IMG/VR virus record: IMGVR_UViG_3300030099_006944
Span: 123,356-187,355 of that record
Length of the DNA: 64,000 nt
Reading direction: 5' to 3' (one strand)
From: a virus
The notes under the pieces: generated by a model
Databases searched by the model: none
Told to the model about the DNA's origin: nothing
Seen by the model: the letters and a program-made list of their open reading frames with translations, nothing else
Translations under genes and position numbers: made by a program
Shown here: one piece after another, positions 33,177 to 42,581 of the stretch
Numbering within the stretch: position 1 is the first letter of the stretch
Layout of the letters: the number at the start of each line of letters is the position of its first letter

Positions 33177-33770
33177 ATGGATTATATAAAACCATTTAAA
33201 GAAGCACGTAAAGTGGAACTGCAATTAAACGAAGAAGGTAAGTCTGGGAACCGCTCTTCACAAAGGACAGATGTTCTCAATGATTATACCATTGAGCTAA
33301 TCAAAAAACACATCCCAGAGAACAACTTGAATCAGTGGAGATTTGAAACCGAGGAAAACATAGATTGTTCTCGCGGTGACACTTTTTCAATTGACGTCCT
33401 GTGCTATCACAACGATCAATTGAAGTGTTTGCTTCTGTTGAAGGCTATCGGCAGTTCCTATAATAAAAATAGGCACAACTACGCAAACACTGTTGAAGGT
33501 GAGTGTGCACGAATCTTTGATTACGAAGAGAGAGAAGATGGTTTATCTGTTATTTTCATCGACTGGATTCCCAACAAGGTCCCAGCAGGAACCAAAATGG
33601 AAACTCCAAATATTCCCGATTTAACAAAATCAGAGAAAAGGTGGAATAGTTTTTTAGCCGACAGAGATTCGTCTGTTTCTTTCTGCAAAGTTAGATTTGA
33701 TTTGGGGACATACAAAAACATATCCGGTGCTGATAAGTTAAAAGAATCTTTGGTTAGGAGTTTTTCATGA
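33177..33770 (+). CDS. Unknown protein, candidate restriction-endonuclease-like partner
   Basis: 197 aa from ATG 33177. The core DTFSIDVLCYHNDQLKCLLLLKAIGSSYNKNRHNYANTVEGECARIF has the look of a PD-(D/E)xK nuclease sheet (Asp on one strand, Lys on the next, then a KNR..NY..T..GE helix), but the canonical Glu before the Lys is missing. It overlaps the downstream methyltransferase by 4 nt, the arrangement of a type II R-M pair. The assignment is weak and rests mostly on context. Confidence 0.45.
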   Translation: MDYIKPFKEARKVELQLNEEGKSGNRSSQRTDVLNDYTIELIKKHIPENNLNQWRFETEENIDCSRGDTFSIDVLCYHNDQLKCLLLLKAIGSSYNKNRHNYANTVEGECARIFDYEEREDGLSVIFIDWIPNKVPAGTKMETPNIPDLTKSEKRWNSFLADRDSSVSFCKVRFDLGTYKNISGADKLKESLVRSFS

Positions 33771-35188
33771 AAGAATTATATGAATATGAAGATCTTTTAG
33801 ACAAAGACAAAAAGAAGAAGATGGGAATCACTTATACTCCCGAAAAAATTGTGCATTATATTAATGAAGCATGCTTAAAAGCGTGGACCGGCAAAAATCC
33901 CCCAAAAGTTGTTGATTTTAGCGCCGGAACAGGCGTTTTTTTGGTAGATATGGCTAAAAAGATAAGCGAGAGATACAACATTTCTCTTGGTGAAGTGTAT
34001 AGGCAATATATATTTGCAAATGATTTGGACGTAGAAGCAGTAAATCTGTTTAGTTCTACCACTGGCTGTAAAAACATAACCACCGTTGATGGACTAGGTT
34101 TCGATTTATCAGAATATGATATAATCATTGGTAACCCACCATATGTAAAGATACAGAATCTTTCCAAAGAAGATCAGACAAGAATAAGAAATTTTTCTTG
34201 GTGCAAAACTGGAAATACCGATCTTTATATTGCTTTTTGCGAAATGATGTGTACGTCTGGTAAGATTTTTGGTTTTATTTGCCCGAACAGTTGGCAAAAG
34301 ACCGCAACAGGACAAGAAATGCGTAATTGGTTCTTGAATTCAAAAATTATTTCTACATTTGTTGACTTCCGACACAAGAAAGTCTTCGATGTCTCAGCGT
34401 ACACTAGTATACTGTTGTCCGATTCTATCAAAAAGGAATCTTATGTGTTTCAAACGGATTTGGACTCTGACACGGAAACAAAAAAATTTGATGAAGTAAC
34501 AGCAGATGACTTCTTTTTGTATACAACCGAGAACACCTTTATAAAACAGAACAAAGAGAAGAGTAATTTATTGTTCGATAAGTGCTCAATGAAAGTGGGT
34601 ATAGCAACACTGGCTGATGGTGTGTATTTCCTCAAAGATTGTAAAATTTCCGGGAAACTTGTGTTGTTCGGCGAAGAGAAGATAGAAAAAGCCGTGGTTA
34701 AACATTGCTATAAGGCTTCTAAATTAGTCAGATATGATGATGACACTCATGACATGATTATATATCCATATGACAACAAGAAGAGTCTTATACCTGAAAG
34801 AACCATGAAGAAAAAATACCCATTAGCGTATAAATATCTAGAAAAACACAAGGAAAAACTATTACAACGTGATGCAGGAAAGTTCAAAAAGAAGTGCAAC
34901 GAAGGTAAAGCGGTCTGGTATGAATACGGAAGAACACAGGGCTTGGGATTGAAATCCAAAAAGATTTTGATATCTCCCATAATGTGTAAAAAATATTTTA
35001 TGTCGATTGATGATGGTCTCTTTATGTCTGGTTATTGCTTAGAGGTCAAAAAAGACTCTGATTATGAAGATGTACTAGCTGCAATTCAGCAAGAAGATTT
35101 TAAAAAATGGGTGCACCTATTTGGATCCCCAAAGAGCGGCGGATATTATTCCTTGAACAAAGCCGCATTGAAAAAATATCGTTATTAA
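33767..35188 (+). CDS. N6-adenine DNA methyltransferase (gamma class, TaqI/Eco57I-like)
   Basis: 473 aa. GITYTPEKIVHYI is motif X. VVDFSAGTGVFLVDMA is the AdoMet-binding motif I. YDIIIGNPPYVKIQ is catalytic motif IV (NPPY 123-126). FGFICPNSWQ, STFVDFRHKKVFD and VWYEYGRTQGL match the later conserved and target-recognition regions. It would methylate adenine in a specific site, either to protect phage DNA or as half of an R-M pair with the upstream gene. Confidence 0.88.
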   Translation: MKELYEYEDLLDKDKKKKMGITYTPEKIVHYINEACLKAWTGKNPPKVVDFSAGTGVFLVDMAKKISERYNISLGEVYRQYIFANDLDVEAVNLFSSTTGCKNITTVDGLGFDLSEYDIIIGNPPYVKIQNLSKEDQTRIRNFSWCKTGNTDLYIAFCEMMCTSGKIFGFICPNSWQKTATGQEMRNWFLNSKIISTFVDFRHKKVFDVSAYTSILLSDSIKKESYVFQTDLDSDTETKKFDEVTADDFFLYTTENTFIKQNKEKSNLLFDKCSMKVGIATLADGVYFLKDCKISGKLVLFGEEKIEKAVVKHCYKASKLVRYDDDTHDMIIYPYDNKKSLIPERTMKKKYPLAYKYLEKHKEKLLQRDAGKFKKKCNEGKAVWYEYGRTQGLGLKSKKILISPIMCKKYFMSIDDGLFMSGYCLEVKKDSDYEDVLAAIQQEDFKKWVHLFGSPKSGGYYSLNKAALKKYRY

Positions 35189-35189
35189 C

Positions 35190-35218
35190 TTGACAAACTA
35201 AACATAACACGTTATATT
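35190..35218 (+). promoter_or_regulatory. Class 1 promoter of the GHKL ATPase gene
   Basis: TTGACA at 35190-35195, starting 1 nt after the stop, 17 bp, TATATT at 35213-35218, then TTGGAGG. Confidence 0.85.
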
Positions 35219-35253
35219 ATAGATATAAAATAAAAAAGACATTGGAGGAAAAT

Positions 35254-37008
35254 ATGTCAAAAGGATATAAAATACAAATGAACGATGCTGCAGCAGTGTC
35301 ACAAGTGATCAATCACCTTAGCACAGGTATACCAAAAGAAATGGCCCTGAGGGAACTTGTGATCAATGGAATTGAAGCATGTGGTAGAAATACGGCAGAA
35401 TCTGACCAACATTGTGTCTTGGTTGTTAAAGATCATCAGCTCAACAACAAACTATCTGTTATAAACACTGGCGGTGACTTTTTGAGCCAAAAAGTTTTTC
35501 AAGATAATTTAGCAACTTTAGGTAAAACTGGAAATTTAGTTGGCGAAGACTATGTTTTGGATAATAATAAGGGAATCGGTGCGAAAATTTCATATTTACC
35601 AAAGGCAAGACTTGGACTACTTTATAGATCAGTCGAGAAGGGTGAAGAAGAAGGTATATTTGCGCGAATGTGCGATAATGGTAATGGAATTTATCACCTA
35701 CCAACTTTTGAATGTGAATACACTGGAGACCAAACTTCTTGGCCAATATGCGACTCTTTTTCTGAATATAGAAGCAACTCAACCACCACAGAAGTTGTAA
35801 CAATGGGAGACAATATAGATCAGGACACTTGGTTAGATTTTGACCAAACTTGTTCCCTAAGAAAGGCAAGTACAGATGGTGGTACTGGATACGGTGTCTT
35901 CAGGTATTTAACCCATAGATTATGGACTCAACCGCAAGCACCAGTTAAAGTTGGCATATATGAAAAGTCCACCGGCGATTTATCTAGATTGGCAACAGTG
36001 AACGGTCTTAAATCGTTTATGATCAAAAAGGGTTGTAAACAATATGGCACAGTCAATTTTAAATACAATGATAAGATAGATATCGTAGCACACTGGAGTA
36101 TTATTAAAGATGCAAAAGATTCGGGATATTCATCTAATTGGTCAGCGTCTGGCTATACTGGAATTGCTTGGAAAGGAGAGGTTTACTCTGACTTTAAACA
36201 ACATCATTTATCAGTCAAGAAAGATTTAAATGATTGTGGTGTTATAATAAAATATAACAAAGTTCTTATTATTTTTGAAATAAGAGATGATGTTCAATTA
36301 AACACCAATTCCGGTAGAACCGAACTTTTTGATGGTGATAGCAAAATAGACAAAACTTTGTTGCATGATTTGTTTAGAGAAAACTTTCCACAAAAATTGA
36401 GAGAATGGCAAGAAGAAAATCAACTGAAAGATGAAAACTCCGAAGATCTAATGAAGCAAATCGCTAAAGATATGAAAGGGCTTGGTTTTGGTTCGTCTAA
36501 AAAAGGGACTGTCTCCACGCAAAGTCCACTGAAGATTGCCAGGACATCTAATCACAAAAGTATTCCTGCTTTAAAATCAGCCGCAGTAAAAAGCAAATCA
36601 ATGAAAAAAATAAATTCTGCTACGAATTTAAGAAACTATAAGCCAATCCCTCATCGTGAAATTGCCGATGAAAATGCTCCGTTGATTGAATTTCATTATA
36701 GAGATTATGTGCTACTTTTAAACACTGGATCTTCTGTTTATCAGAATAGAAGAAAAAGGATCTTAAATCAACTAGGGGAAAGTTGTCTAGTAAATGCTAC
36801 CTTGGAATTTCAAATAAAAAGGAAGATGGTAGTCAATGCAATCTATACTATTTTTGAAACAAGTAGCAATTACGCAGACTCGACTTTAGAAGAGAGGAAA
36901 GAAAAGTGGCTCCCCCAAAATCTTGAAGCCAACTGGAATGATTCGACTGAAAAAGAAATTTTGAAAATCATTAAAAGAAAAAATGACGAGCGGAAAAAAG
37001 CCGCTTAA
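35254..37008 (+). CDS. GHKL (HSP90/gyrase B/MORC-like) ATPase
   Basis: 584 aa from ATG 35254. MALRELVINGIEAC is the N-box (E..xN..(E/D)A), LSVINTGGDF stands for the G1 box (with N for the usual D), and LDNNKGIGAKISYLP is a G2-type lid (GIGAK). RTEL-like SGRTEL and a C-terminal charged region (SSKKG...KIARTSNHKSIPALKSAAVKSKSMKK) follow. The family includes chaperones, topoisomerases, MutL and defence ATPases. Its place next to two methyltransferase genes suggests a DNA-linked role. Own promoter; no partner gene overlaps. Confidence 0.75.
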   Translation: MSKGYKIQMNDAAAVSQVINHLSTGIPKEMALRELVINGIEACGRNTAESDQHCVLVVKDHQLNNKLSVINTGGDFLSQKVFQDNLATLGKTGNLVGEDYVLDNNKGIGAKISYLPKARLGLLYRSVEKGEEEGIFARMCDNGNGIYHLPTFECEYTGDQTSWPICDSFSEYRSNSTTTEVVTMGDNIDQDTWLDFDQTCSLRKASTDGGTGYGVFRYLTHRLWTQPQAPVKVGIYEKSTGDLSRLATVNGLKSFMIKKGCKQYGTVNFKYNDKIDIVAHWSIIKDAKDSGYSSNWSASGYTGIAWKGEVYSDFKQHHLSVKKDLNDCGVIIKYNKVLIIFEIRDDVQLNTNSGRTELFDGDSKIDKTLLHDLFRENFPQKLREWQEENQLKDENSEDLMKQIAKDMKGLGFGSSKKGTVSTQSPLKIARTSNHKSIPALKSAAVKSKSMKKINSATNLRNYKPIPHREIADENAPLIEFHYRDYVLLLNTGSSVYQNRRKRILNQLGESCLVNATLEFQIKRKMVVNAIYTIFETSSNYADSTLEERKEKWLPQNLEANWNDSTEKEILKIIKRKNDERKKAA

Positions 37009-37032
37009 AAACAAAAAACTTAACATTGCCCC

Positions 37033-37061
37033 TTGACAAATGTCTTGGGGCGTGTTATATT
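37033..37061 (+). promoter_or_regulatory. Class 1 promoter of dnaE with palindrome over the -35
   Basis: TTGACA at 37033-37038, 17 bp, TATATT at 37056-37061. The -35 lies inside an imperfect 24-bp palindrome, GCCCC-tt-GACA-aa-TGTC-tt-GGGGC (37028-37051), a probable operator. Confidence 0.85.
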
Positions 37062-37097
37062 ATATACATAATAAACAACAACAATCATGGAGGACAC

Positions 37098-40000
37098 ATG
37101 AATAAGATAGATTTTGTTGGGCTACACGCTCATTCTGGGGTTGGATCCCCTTTCGATGGATTTGGATATCCACAAGACCATATGGACTTTGCTTACAATA
37201 ACGGAAGCAGAGCCCTAGCACTAACAGACCACGGAAACATGAATGGTCTGGCTTACCAAGTTCTTCACGCCAAACGAATGAAGAAGGAAGGTAAAGACTT
37301 CAAGCCTATCTTTGGTGTTGAAGCGTATTTTATTGAGTCTGTTGCTGACTGGAAGGTAAAACTCGAAGAACACAGAGCGGACAAAGATAAGTCTAAAAAC
37401 ATTGACGACGCTCGCTCCGGAACAACCGTTGAGAACGAAGCGGAGTCCAAGTCTGCATCCAAATCAGAACTAAATCGTAAGAGACACATTGTTCTTCTTG
37501 CAATGAATCAGGAAGGCTTAAATAATATTTTTAAGTTGGTTTCGGAATCTTATCACGGAGATAACTTTTATCGTAAGCCTCGTATTGATTTTGATATGTT
37601 AAAGAAGTATAACGAAGGCATCATTGCCCTTTCTGCTTGTCTTGGTGGTATCTATGCTGGTTGTTATTGGGAGAACCGCGAAGAGGGCTCTGAGGCTGTT
37701 CTTGACTGTATGAGAACCATGACCAACAAAATGCTTGATATATTCGGTGATCGTTGGTATGGTGAGTTACAGTGGAATGCTGTACCCGAACAACATGAGC
37801 TAAACAATTATGTTATTCAAATGCATAAAGAATTTGACATACCTTTGGTGTCGACATGTGACTCTCATTATCCAACGCCTGACGCTTGGAACGATAGAGA
37901 ACTATATAAGAAAATAGGCTGGCTTGGCAAAGGAAAGCCAGAATGGATGTCTGATGAACTACCTGAAAGCGTGGATGAGATTGGCTATGAACTGTATCCA
38001 AAGAACGGCGAACAAATGTGGTCCGATTATAAAAGATACAGCAACATTGTACATACCGACATTTCTTATGATGATGAAATTGTTCGCCGATCTATGTTGG
38101 AGACGGTCAATATTGCTTTTGAAAGGATTGATAATTTTCTCCCTGATAACACTGTACGCTTGCCTGATTTTGTCGTACCTGCTGGCCATCATCCTGCAGA
38201 ATACTTGGCTCAATTATCCTTCGAGGGCCTATTTAAAATTTTGGAATTACGTTCTATCGAACGAGGGTCAGCCACTTGGGTGGAGTACACCGATCGACTG
38301 AAACACGAACTCGATGTTATCTCGGATAGAGGGTTCTCAAAATATTTCTTGACTATGAAGTCAATCACGGATAAGACAAATGAAGTACAACTCTCAGGGC
38401 CCGGACGAGGATCAGCAGCAGGATCGCTGGTCGCTTATGCACTGGGCATTACACAAGTGGATCCAATTAAGTATGGTTTATTATTCTCACGTTTTCTCCG
38501 CGCCGACGCAACGGATTATCCTGATATTGATTATGATGTATCCGATCCTATGGTGCTTAAAGAAATTCTTATTGATGAGTGGGGTTCTAATACCGTAGTT
38601 CCTATTTCTAACTTCAATACGTTACAGTTAAGATCTTTGATCAAAGATATTTCAAAGTTCTATGATATTCCGTTTACTGAGGTCAATAAAGTTACAAACA
38701 CAATGATGAATGAAGCCACACCTCTGGCTAAGAAGAAGCATGGAATACGTGCTGGTGTGTACACGCCTACATTTGAGGAAGTCTGTGAATTCTCTGAGAC
38801 TCTTCAAGCATTCTTCTTAGAATACCCGAAGGTCAAATCTCATGTTGAAGGGTTGATGGGACAAATCCGTTCCACTTCTCGTCACGCCGGAGGTGTGGTT
38901 ATCGGAGAAGAGTTGGATAAATATATGCCACTTATAGCTTCCAAAGGTGTCCGTCAGACTCCTTGGTCGGAAGGGATGAATGTACGTCAACTTGAACCGA
39001 TGGGTTTCATTAAGTTTGATATTCTTGGTCTTGCTACATTGAGAATGATGGAGGAAGCAATTGAGCGTATCTTACAAAACCATCATGGAATTAAGTCCCC
39101 AACTTTCGAAGATATCAAAAAATATTACGACGAAAACCTACACCCAGATGTAATTAATCTAAATGATCAAGACGTTTATAAGAACATATTTCAAGCCGGC
39201 AAGTGGATGGGTATCTTCCAGTTCACAGAAAAAGGTGCACAATCACTTTCGAAGAGGGCGCAACCGAAGTCAATTATTGATATATCTGCGATTACTTCTA
39301 TTTATCGTCCCGGGCCTTTATCTGCTGGTGTGGATAAGGCATATGTGGACGCTGTTAGAGACCCTCTACTAGTAAAGTATGAAAATGAAATAGTCGAAGA
39401 GATCACCAGAGAAACTAGCGGCTTTCTTATATTTCAAGAACAAATTGCTCTTCTTGCCCACAAACTTGGCAAAGACATTAATCTTGATGATGCTAATTTG
39501 CTCCGCAAGTTGTTGACCAAAAAAGGTCTCGATGCCGCCAAGCAAGCTAAGAAAGAAGAAATAATGACAAAGTTTGTTCGTGGTTGTGTCGAGAAGAACA
39601 TTTCTCGCGATGTAGCTATGGATATGTGGCAAAAGTTTGAATATTTCTCTGGCTATGGTTTCAATAAATCACATGCTGTTGCTTATTCTTTGATATCCTA
39701 TCAGACTGCTTGGTTGGCTACATACTACAATGCGGAGTGGGCTTGTGCTTTCTTGGACAAGGAACCAGAGTCTCGTAAAGAAGCAGCGATTAATATTGCT
39801 AAATCTTGGGGTTATACAATCAAGTCATTGAACATCAACACGTCCGGACGTAAATGGTCTAGTGTTGGTAAAAATACTCTTGTTGCGCCTTTAACAACTA
39901 TTAAAGGTCTCGGTGATGCAGCCATTGATGAGATCATTGAGAAGCGCCCATTTACGTCCGTAGAGCATCTTTTGTTTGATGGAGGTGTGGTAGCACGAAA

Positions 40001-40553
40001 ACTCAATAAGAAGTCCTTAGATGCCCTTTGTAGAGCCTCTGCGATGGATGATTTGATGGATGATAGGTTCTTTGGGGATAAACATTTCTGGTCTGCTGTT
40101 GTGGTAGATAAACCCAAGAGTAAGAAGAAATTAAATGAGAATATTGAGACTTATAAACAAGAAGGGTCTTTCTCAACATCCGAGAGAATTCAGAACATTC
40201 AAACCTTAACCGGTATATATCCGATCAACATGGTTATGACAAATCGTGCACGAAAGATATTAAAGGAGTTTGTTGTTCCGCCGATATCAGAGTTCGATTC
40301 CGATCTGGGTGTTGCTTGGTGTATACCGACTAAAATTAGCAAAAAGAAAAGCAAAAATGGCAAATGGTTTTATACTATCGACACCATTGACTCGAACTCT
40401 GTCATGACAAAGATTCGCTGTTGGGGAGTTGATCCGGATAAGGACTTTATTTACCTTAACAAACCCTATGTCATCAAGAAACCAAGCTACAATGAAACTT
40501 GGGGATTCTCAACTTATGGTCGCGTCGATAAAAAATGGATGATGATCAGTTAA
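37098..40553 (+). CDS. dnaE: DNA polymerase III alpha subunit (DnaE type)
   Basis: 1151 aa from ATG 37098 (GGAGGACAC). An N-terminal PHP domain (FVGLHAHSGVGSPFDG, ALTDHGNMNGL, IFGVEAYF) is followed by the palm motif SGPGRGSAAGSLVAYALGITQVDP...FSRFLRADATDYPDIDYDVSD with the catalytic Asp pair. TSRHAGGVVIG, IYRPGPLSAG, SGFLIFQEQI and FNKSHAVAYSLISYQTAWLATYY follow, then helix-hairpin-helix IKGLGDAAIDEIIEKRPF and an OB-like C-terminus. It is a full replicative polymerase. Encoding DnaE beside a family A polymerase is rare for a phage. Confidence 0.95.
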   Translation: MNKIDFVGLHAHSGVGSPFDGFGYPQDHMDFAYNNGSRALALTDHGNMNGLAYQVLHAKRMKKEGKDFKPIFGVEAYFIESVADWKVKLEEHRADKDKSKNIDDARSGTTVENEAESKSASKSELNRKRHIVLLAMNQEGLNNIFKLVSESYHGDNFYRKPRIDFDMLKKYNEGIIALSACLGGIYAGCYWENREEGSEAVLDCMRTMTNKMLDIFGDRWYGELQWNAVPEQHELNNYVIQMHKEFDIPLVSTCDSHYPTPDAWNDRELYKKIGWLGKGKPEWMSDELPESVDEIGYELYPKNGEQMWSDYKRYSNIVHTDISYDDEIVRRSMLETVNIAFERIDNFLPDNTVRLPDFVVPAGHHPAEYLAQLSFEGLFKILELRSIERGSATWVEYTDRLKHELDVISDRGFSKYFLTMKSITDKTNEVQLSGPGRGSAAGSLVAYALGITQVDPIKYGLLFSRFLRADATDYPDIDYDVSDPMVLKEILIDEWGSNTVVPISNFNTLQLRSLIKDISKFYDIPFTEVNKVTNTMMNEATPLAKKKHGIRAGVYTPTFEEVCEFSETLQAFFLEYPKVKSHVEGLMGQIRSTSRHAGGVVIGEELDKYMPLIASKGVRQTPWSEGMNVRQLEPMGFIKFDILGLATLRMMEEAIERILQNHHGIKSPTFEDIKKYYDENLHPDVINLNDQDVYKNIFQAGKWMGIFQFTEKGAQSLSKRAQPKSIIDISAITSIYRPGPLSAGVDKAYVDAVRDPLLVKYENEIVEEITRETSGFLIFQEQIALLAHKLGKDINLDDANLLRKLLTKKGLDAAKQAKKEEIMTKFVRGCVEKNISRDVAMDMWQKFEYFSGYGFNKSHAVAYSLISYQTAWLATYYNAEWACAFLDKEPESRKEAAINIAKSWGYTIKSLNINTSGRKWSSVGKNTLVAPLTTIKGLGDAAIDEIIEKRPFTSVEHLLFDGGVVARKLNKKSLDALCRASAMDDLMDDRFFGDKHFWSAVVVDKPKSKKKLNENIETYKQEGSFSTSERIQNIQTLTGIYPINMVMTNRARKILKEFVVPPISEFDSDLGVAWCIPTKISKKKSKNGKWFYTIDTIDSNSVMTKIRCWGVDPDKDFIYLNKPYVIKKPSYNETWGFSTYGRVDKKWMMIS

Positions 40554-40557
40554 AAAC

Positions 40558-40586
40558 TTGACAAACAATTGTCAATATGTTACATT
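40558..40586 (+). promoter_or_regulatory. Class 1 promoter with TTGACAA/TTGTCAA palindrome
   Basis: TTGACA at 40558-40563, 17 bp, TACATT at 40581-40586. The -35 forms the left half of a perfect 7-bp inverted repeat, TTGACAA-acaa-TTGTCAA (40558-40575), a probable operator. Confidence 0.8.
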
Positions 40587-40606
40587 ATATTATATTGGAG
40601 GAAAAA

Positions 40607-40825
40607 ATGAGAATAATATCAATAACAGACAAATATGGGGGAGAAAGATTGATCAACCCCAATCAAATAACACAAATATGGGATGACCGCGGCCCTAGCA
40701 CAGGTAGCAAGGAGGTGATAATAACTCTTTCTTGCGGAAGCCACATTAGAACACAATTTACAACAATCGATCATGCTCTCGATTATATACAAAGAGCATC
40801 AAGTCATTCACTAGTAGGAGGATAA
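40607..40825 (+). CDS. Small beta-rich protein, INPxQI family
   Basis: 72 aa from ATG 40607. MRIISITDKYGGERLINPNQITQIWDDRG...VIITLSCGSHIRTQF..IDHALDYIQ. A similar plan (NP..I..I, a strand pair, a short C-terminal helix) appears at 48793 and 63230 and in FlbD-type small proteins. Function unknown. Confidence 0.65.
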   Translation: MRIISITDKYGGERLINPNQITQIWDDRGPSTGSKEVIITLSCGSHIRTQFTTIDHALDYIQRASSHSLVGG

Positions 40826-40826
40826 T

Positions 40827-41126
40827 ATGACTAAATTTGAATTTGTAACAAACAACACCGCTGCAATCGTAGAAGAATACGAAGAAGCAGCGTTTAAAAC
40901 AAAAGAGCAACACATGGCTGATTATATCAAATCAATGAAAGCCTTGGAAGATGCTATGGAGCCGTACAAAGAACAAAAGCGAGAGCTTAAAACAGAGTAC
41001 ATCGATAGCGGCTGGTTAACAAAAGAAGATATTTCTTTAACAGTTCGAGCTTATCGACTACTTAAAAACGATGTTGATATCGAGGCGCTTCTTGATATTT
41101 ATGATAATTTAAAAGGAGATAAGTAA
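40827..41126 (+). CDS. Unknown helical protein
   Basis: 99 aa, 1 nt after the previous gene, with GTAGGAGGATAAT SD encoded by its end. MTKFEFVTNNTAAIVEEYEEAAFKTKEQHMADYIKSMKALEDAMEPYKEQKRELK is a charged coiled coil. It overlaps dut by one base (TAATG). Confidence 0.6.
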   Translation: MTKFEFVTNNTAAIVEEYEEAAFKTKEQHMADYIKSMKALEDAMEPYKEQKRELKTEYIDSGWLTKEDISLTVRAYRLLKNDVDIEALLDIYDNLKGDK

Positions 41127-41587
41127 TGTTAATTGACTATTTCAAATTAAGAGATAGTGCATTGGATCCCGTCCGAGCTAACCCCTCGGATGCGGGTTTG
41201 GATGTTTTCTATTGTCCTTCGGACGAAAGAGACAGTGTTTTAATACAACCCGGAGAATCTATTGTTCTAGAAACCGGATTGAAGTTTGGTGTGCCACATG
41301 GTTTTATGTTGGAAGTCAAAAATAGATCATCAGTGGCATCTAAGAGACGATTGGTTGTTGGGGCATGCGTTATAGACCCGGGTTACAACGGCGAACTGTA
41401 TGTAAACTTGGTAAATGTAGGAAACAGTGCTCAGTTAATCGAGAGTGGTACGAAAATTGCACAAGTGATTATGGTACCTGTTATTCATTTTCGTGCACGA
41501 AAGATAATGACTGACTCGTTGTATGATAATCCTATTTGTGTTTCTAACAGAGGAACAAGCGGCTTTGGTTCAACGGGGACTAATTAA
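41126..41587 (+). CDS. dut: dUTPase
   Basis: 153 aa. All five trimeric dUTPase motifs are visible: ANPSDAGLDVFY, EVKNRSSVA, VVGACVIDPGYNGELYVNLVN, SGTKIAQVIMVPV and the C-terminal P-loop-like NRGTSGFGSTG. It hydrolyses dUTP to dUMP, feeding ThyX and keeping uracil out of DNA. Confidence 0.96.
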   Translation: MLIDYFKLRDSALDPVRANPSDAGLDVFYCPSDERDSVLIQPGESIVLETGLKFGVPHGFMLEVKNRSSVASKRRLVVGACVIDPGYNGELYVNLVNVGNSAQLIESGTKIAQVIMVPVIHFRARKIMTDSLYDNPICVSNRGTSGFGSTGTN

Positions 41588-41591
41588 AATA

Positions 41592-41924
41592 ATGCCCAAT
41601 AAATACGCGAAAGACACGAAGAAGTTCACATTTTATGCGAAGGATGATTTGCATGCAAAATTTAAGATACGCATGCAACACCACACCTTAACACAATCAG
41701 AATTTCTTCGCGCCTGCGTTCAAGCCGTTGTTGATCAGGATCCAACAATGGAATCCTTTATTGATGAATATAAGGAAAAGAACGGAAAGCAAAGTAAAAA
41801 GCAAAGATCCAAAATCAAAAAAGATCAAGAAGACTCGAAGGACTTGCTAGATTCTTTGGGTTTCGGTGATGGAGACATTGATTCCATCTTTGATCTAATA
41901 GCGAAAGAACACCCAGAAATTTAA
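41592..41924 (+). CDS. Ribbon-helix-helix protein, possible regulator
   Basis: 110 aa from ATG 41592, 5 nt after dut (no strong SD, so probably coupled). KKFTFYAKDDLHAKFKIRMQHHTLTQSEFLRACVQAVVDQDPTM has the strand-helix-helix pattern of MetJ/Arc-type dimers; the C-terminal half is Lys-rich then acidic (LLDSLGFGDGDIDSIFDLIAKE). It is a candidate for the regulator that binds one of the operator palindromes described here. Confidence 0.6.
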   Translation: MPNKYAKDTKKFTFYAKDDLHAKFKIRMQHHTLTQSEFLRACVQAVVDQDPTMESFIDEYKEKNGKQSKKQRSKIKKDQEDSKDLLDSLGFGDGDIDSIFDLIAKEHPEI

Positions 41925-41991
41925 TAATTTATGAATTTTTCTGTTTTTGGTGTCTATTTAGTTTGAAATAAAGTCTTAAGGAGAGATAATT

Positions 41992-42549
41992 ATGGCTAAA
42001 AAATTATTGAGCGAAGCACAGGTTCGCAGATTTGCAAAGTTGGCTAACCTTTCGCCAATGAACGAAATGAAAATGGAAGAAGAGGAAACCGTAGAAGAAG
42101 GTATGTATGCCGAAGAGGAAGAGGATATGGCTGATGAAGAAGCCCCTCCTGCCGAAGAAGAGCCTGCGCCTGAACTGGATGCCGAAGAACCAATGGAAGA
42201 GCCAATGGATGATATGGGTGGCGAAGATTTAGAATTAACTGATGATGAAGCCCAAGCCATTATTGATCTCGGAAAGAAACTTGAAGCAGCTATGCCTGCC
42301 GGTGGCGAAGAAGAAATGGAAATGGATGCTGTTGAACCAGCAGAAGAACCAGCCCCAGAAATGGAAATGGGTGATGAAGAAGAAATCATGGAAGCTCTTC
42401 GTGGTATCAACTATATCCCCGGAAAAAAAGAAATCGTTGAAGAAGTTGCTCGCAGAGTTGCAAAGCGTTTACTTAAAGCAAAACGTGCACAAAAAGAACT
42501 CAATGAAGCACTAGGCAATGGTTCTGTTCGTCGTCAAACCAAGAAATAA
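41992..42549 (+). CDS. Highly acidic protein with phage leader
   Basis: 185 aa. MAKKLLSEAQVRRFAKLANLSPMNEM is a leader seen in many marine phage proteins. Residues 27-135 are almost only Glu, Asp, Met, Pro and Ala. The C-terminus is basic and helical (KKEIVEEVARRVAKRLLKAKRAQKELNEAL). This plan suits a scaffold or internal head protein. AAGGAGAGA SD. Confidence 0.65.
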   Translation: MAKKLLSEAQVRRFAKLANLSPMNEMKMEEEETVEEGMYAEEEEDMADEEAPPAEEEPAPELDAEEPMEEPMDDMGGEDLELTDDEAQAIIDLGKKLEAAMPAGGEEEMEMDAVEPAEEPAPEMEMGDEEEIMEALRGINYIPGKKEIVEEVARRVAKRLLKAKRAQKELNEALGNGSVRRQTKK

Positions 42550-42550
42550 T

Positions 42551-42579
42551 TTGACAAATATTAGTTAATGTGTTATAAT
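42551..42579 (+). promoter_or_regulatory. Class 1 promoter of the ClpP/endolysin operon
   Basis: TTGACA at 42551-42556, 17 bp, consensus TATAAT at 42574-42579, GT before it. Confidence 0.88.
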
Positions 42580-42581
42580 TA

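Noticed and set aside
41976-42410. Minus-strand Ser-rich frame of 144 codons
   Set aside because: Complement of the acidic Glu/Met-rich gene at 41992; low-complexity shadow.
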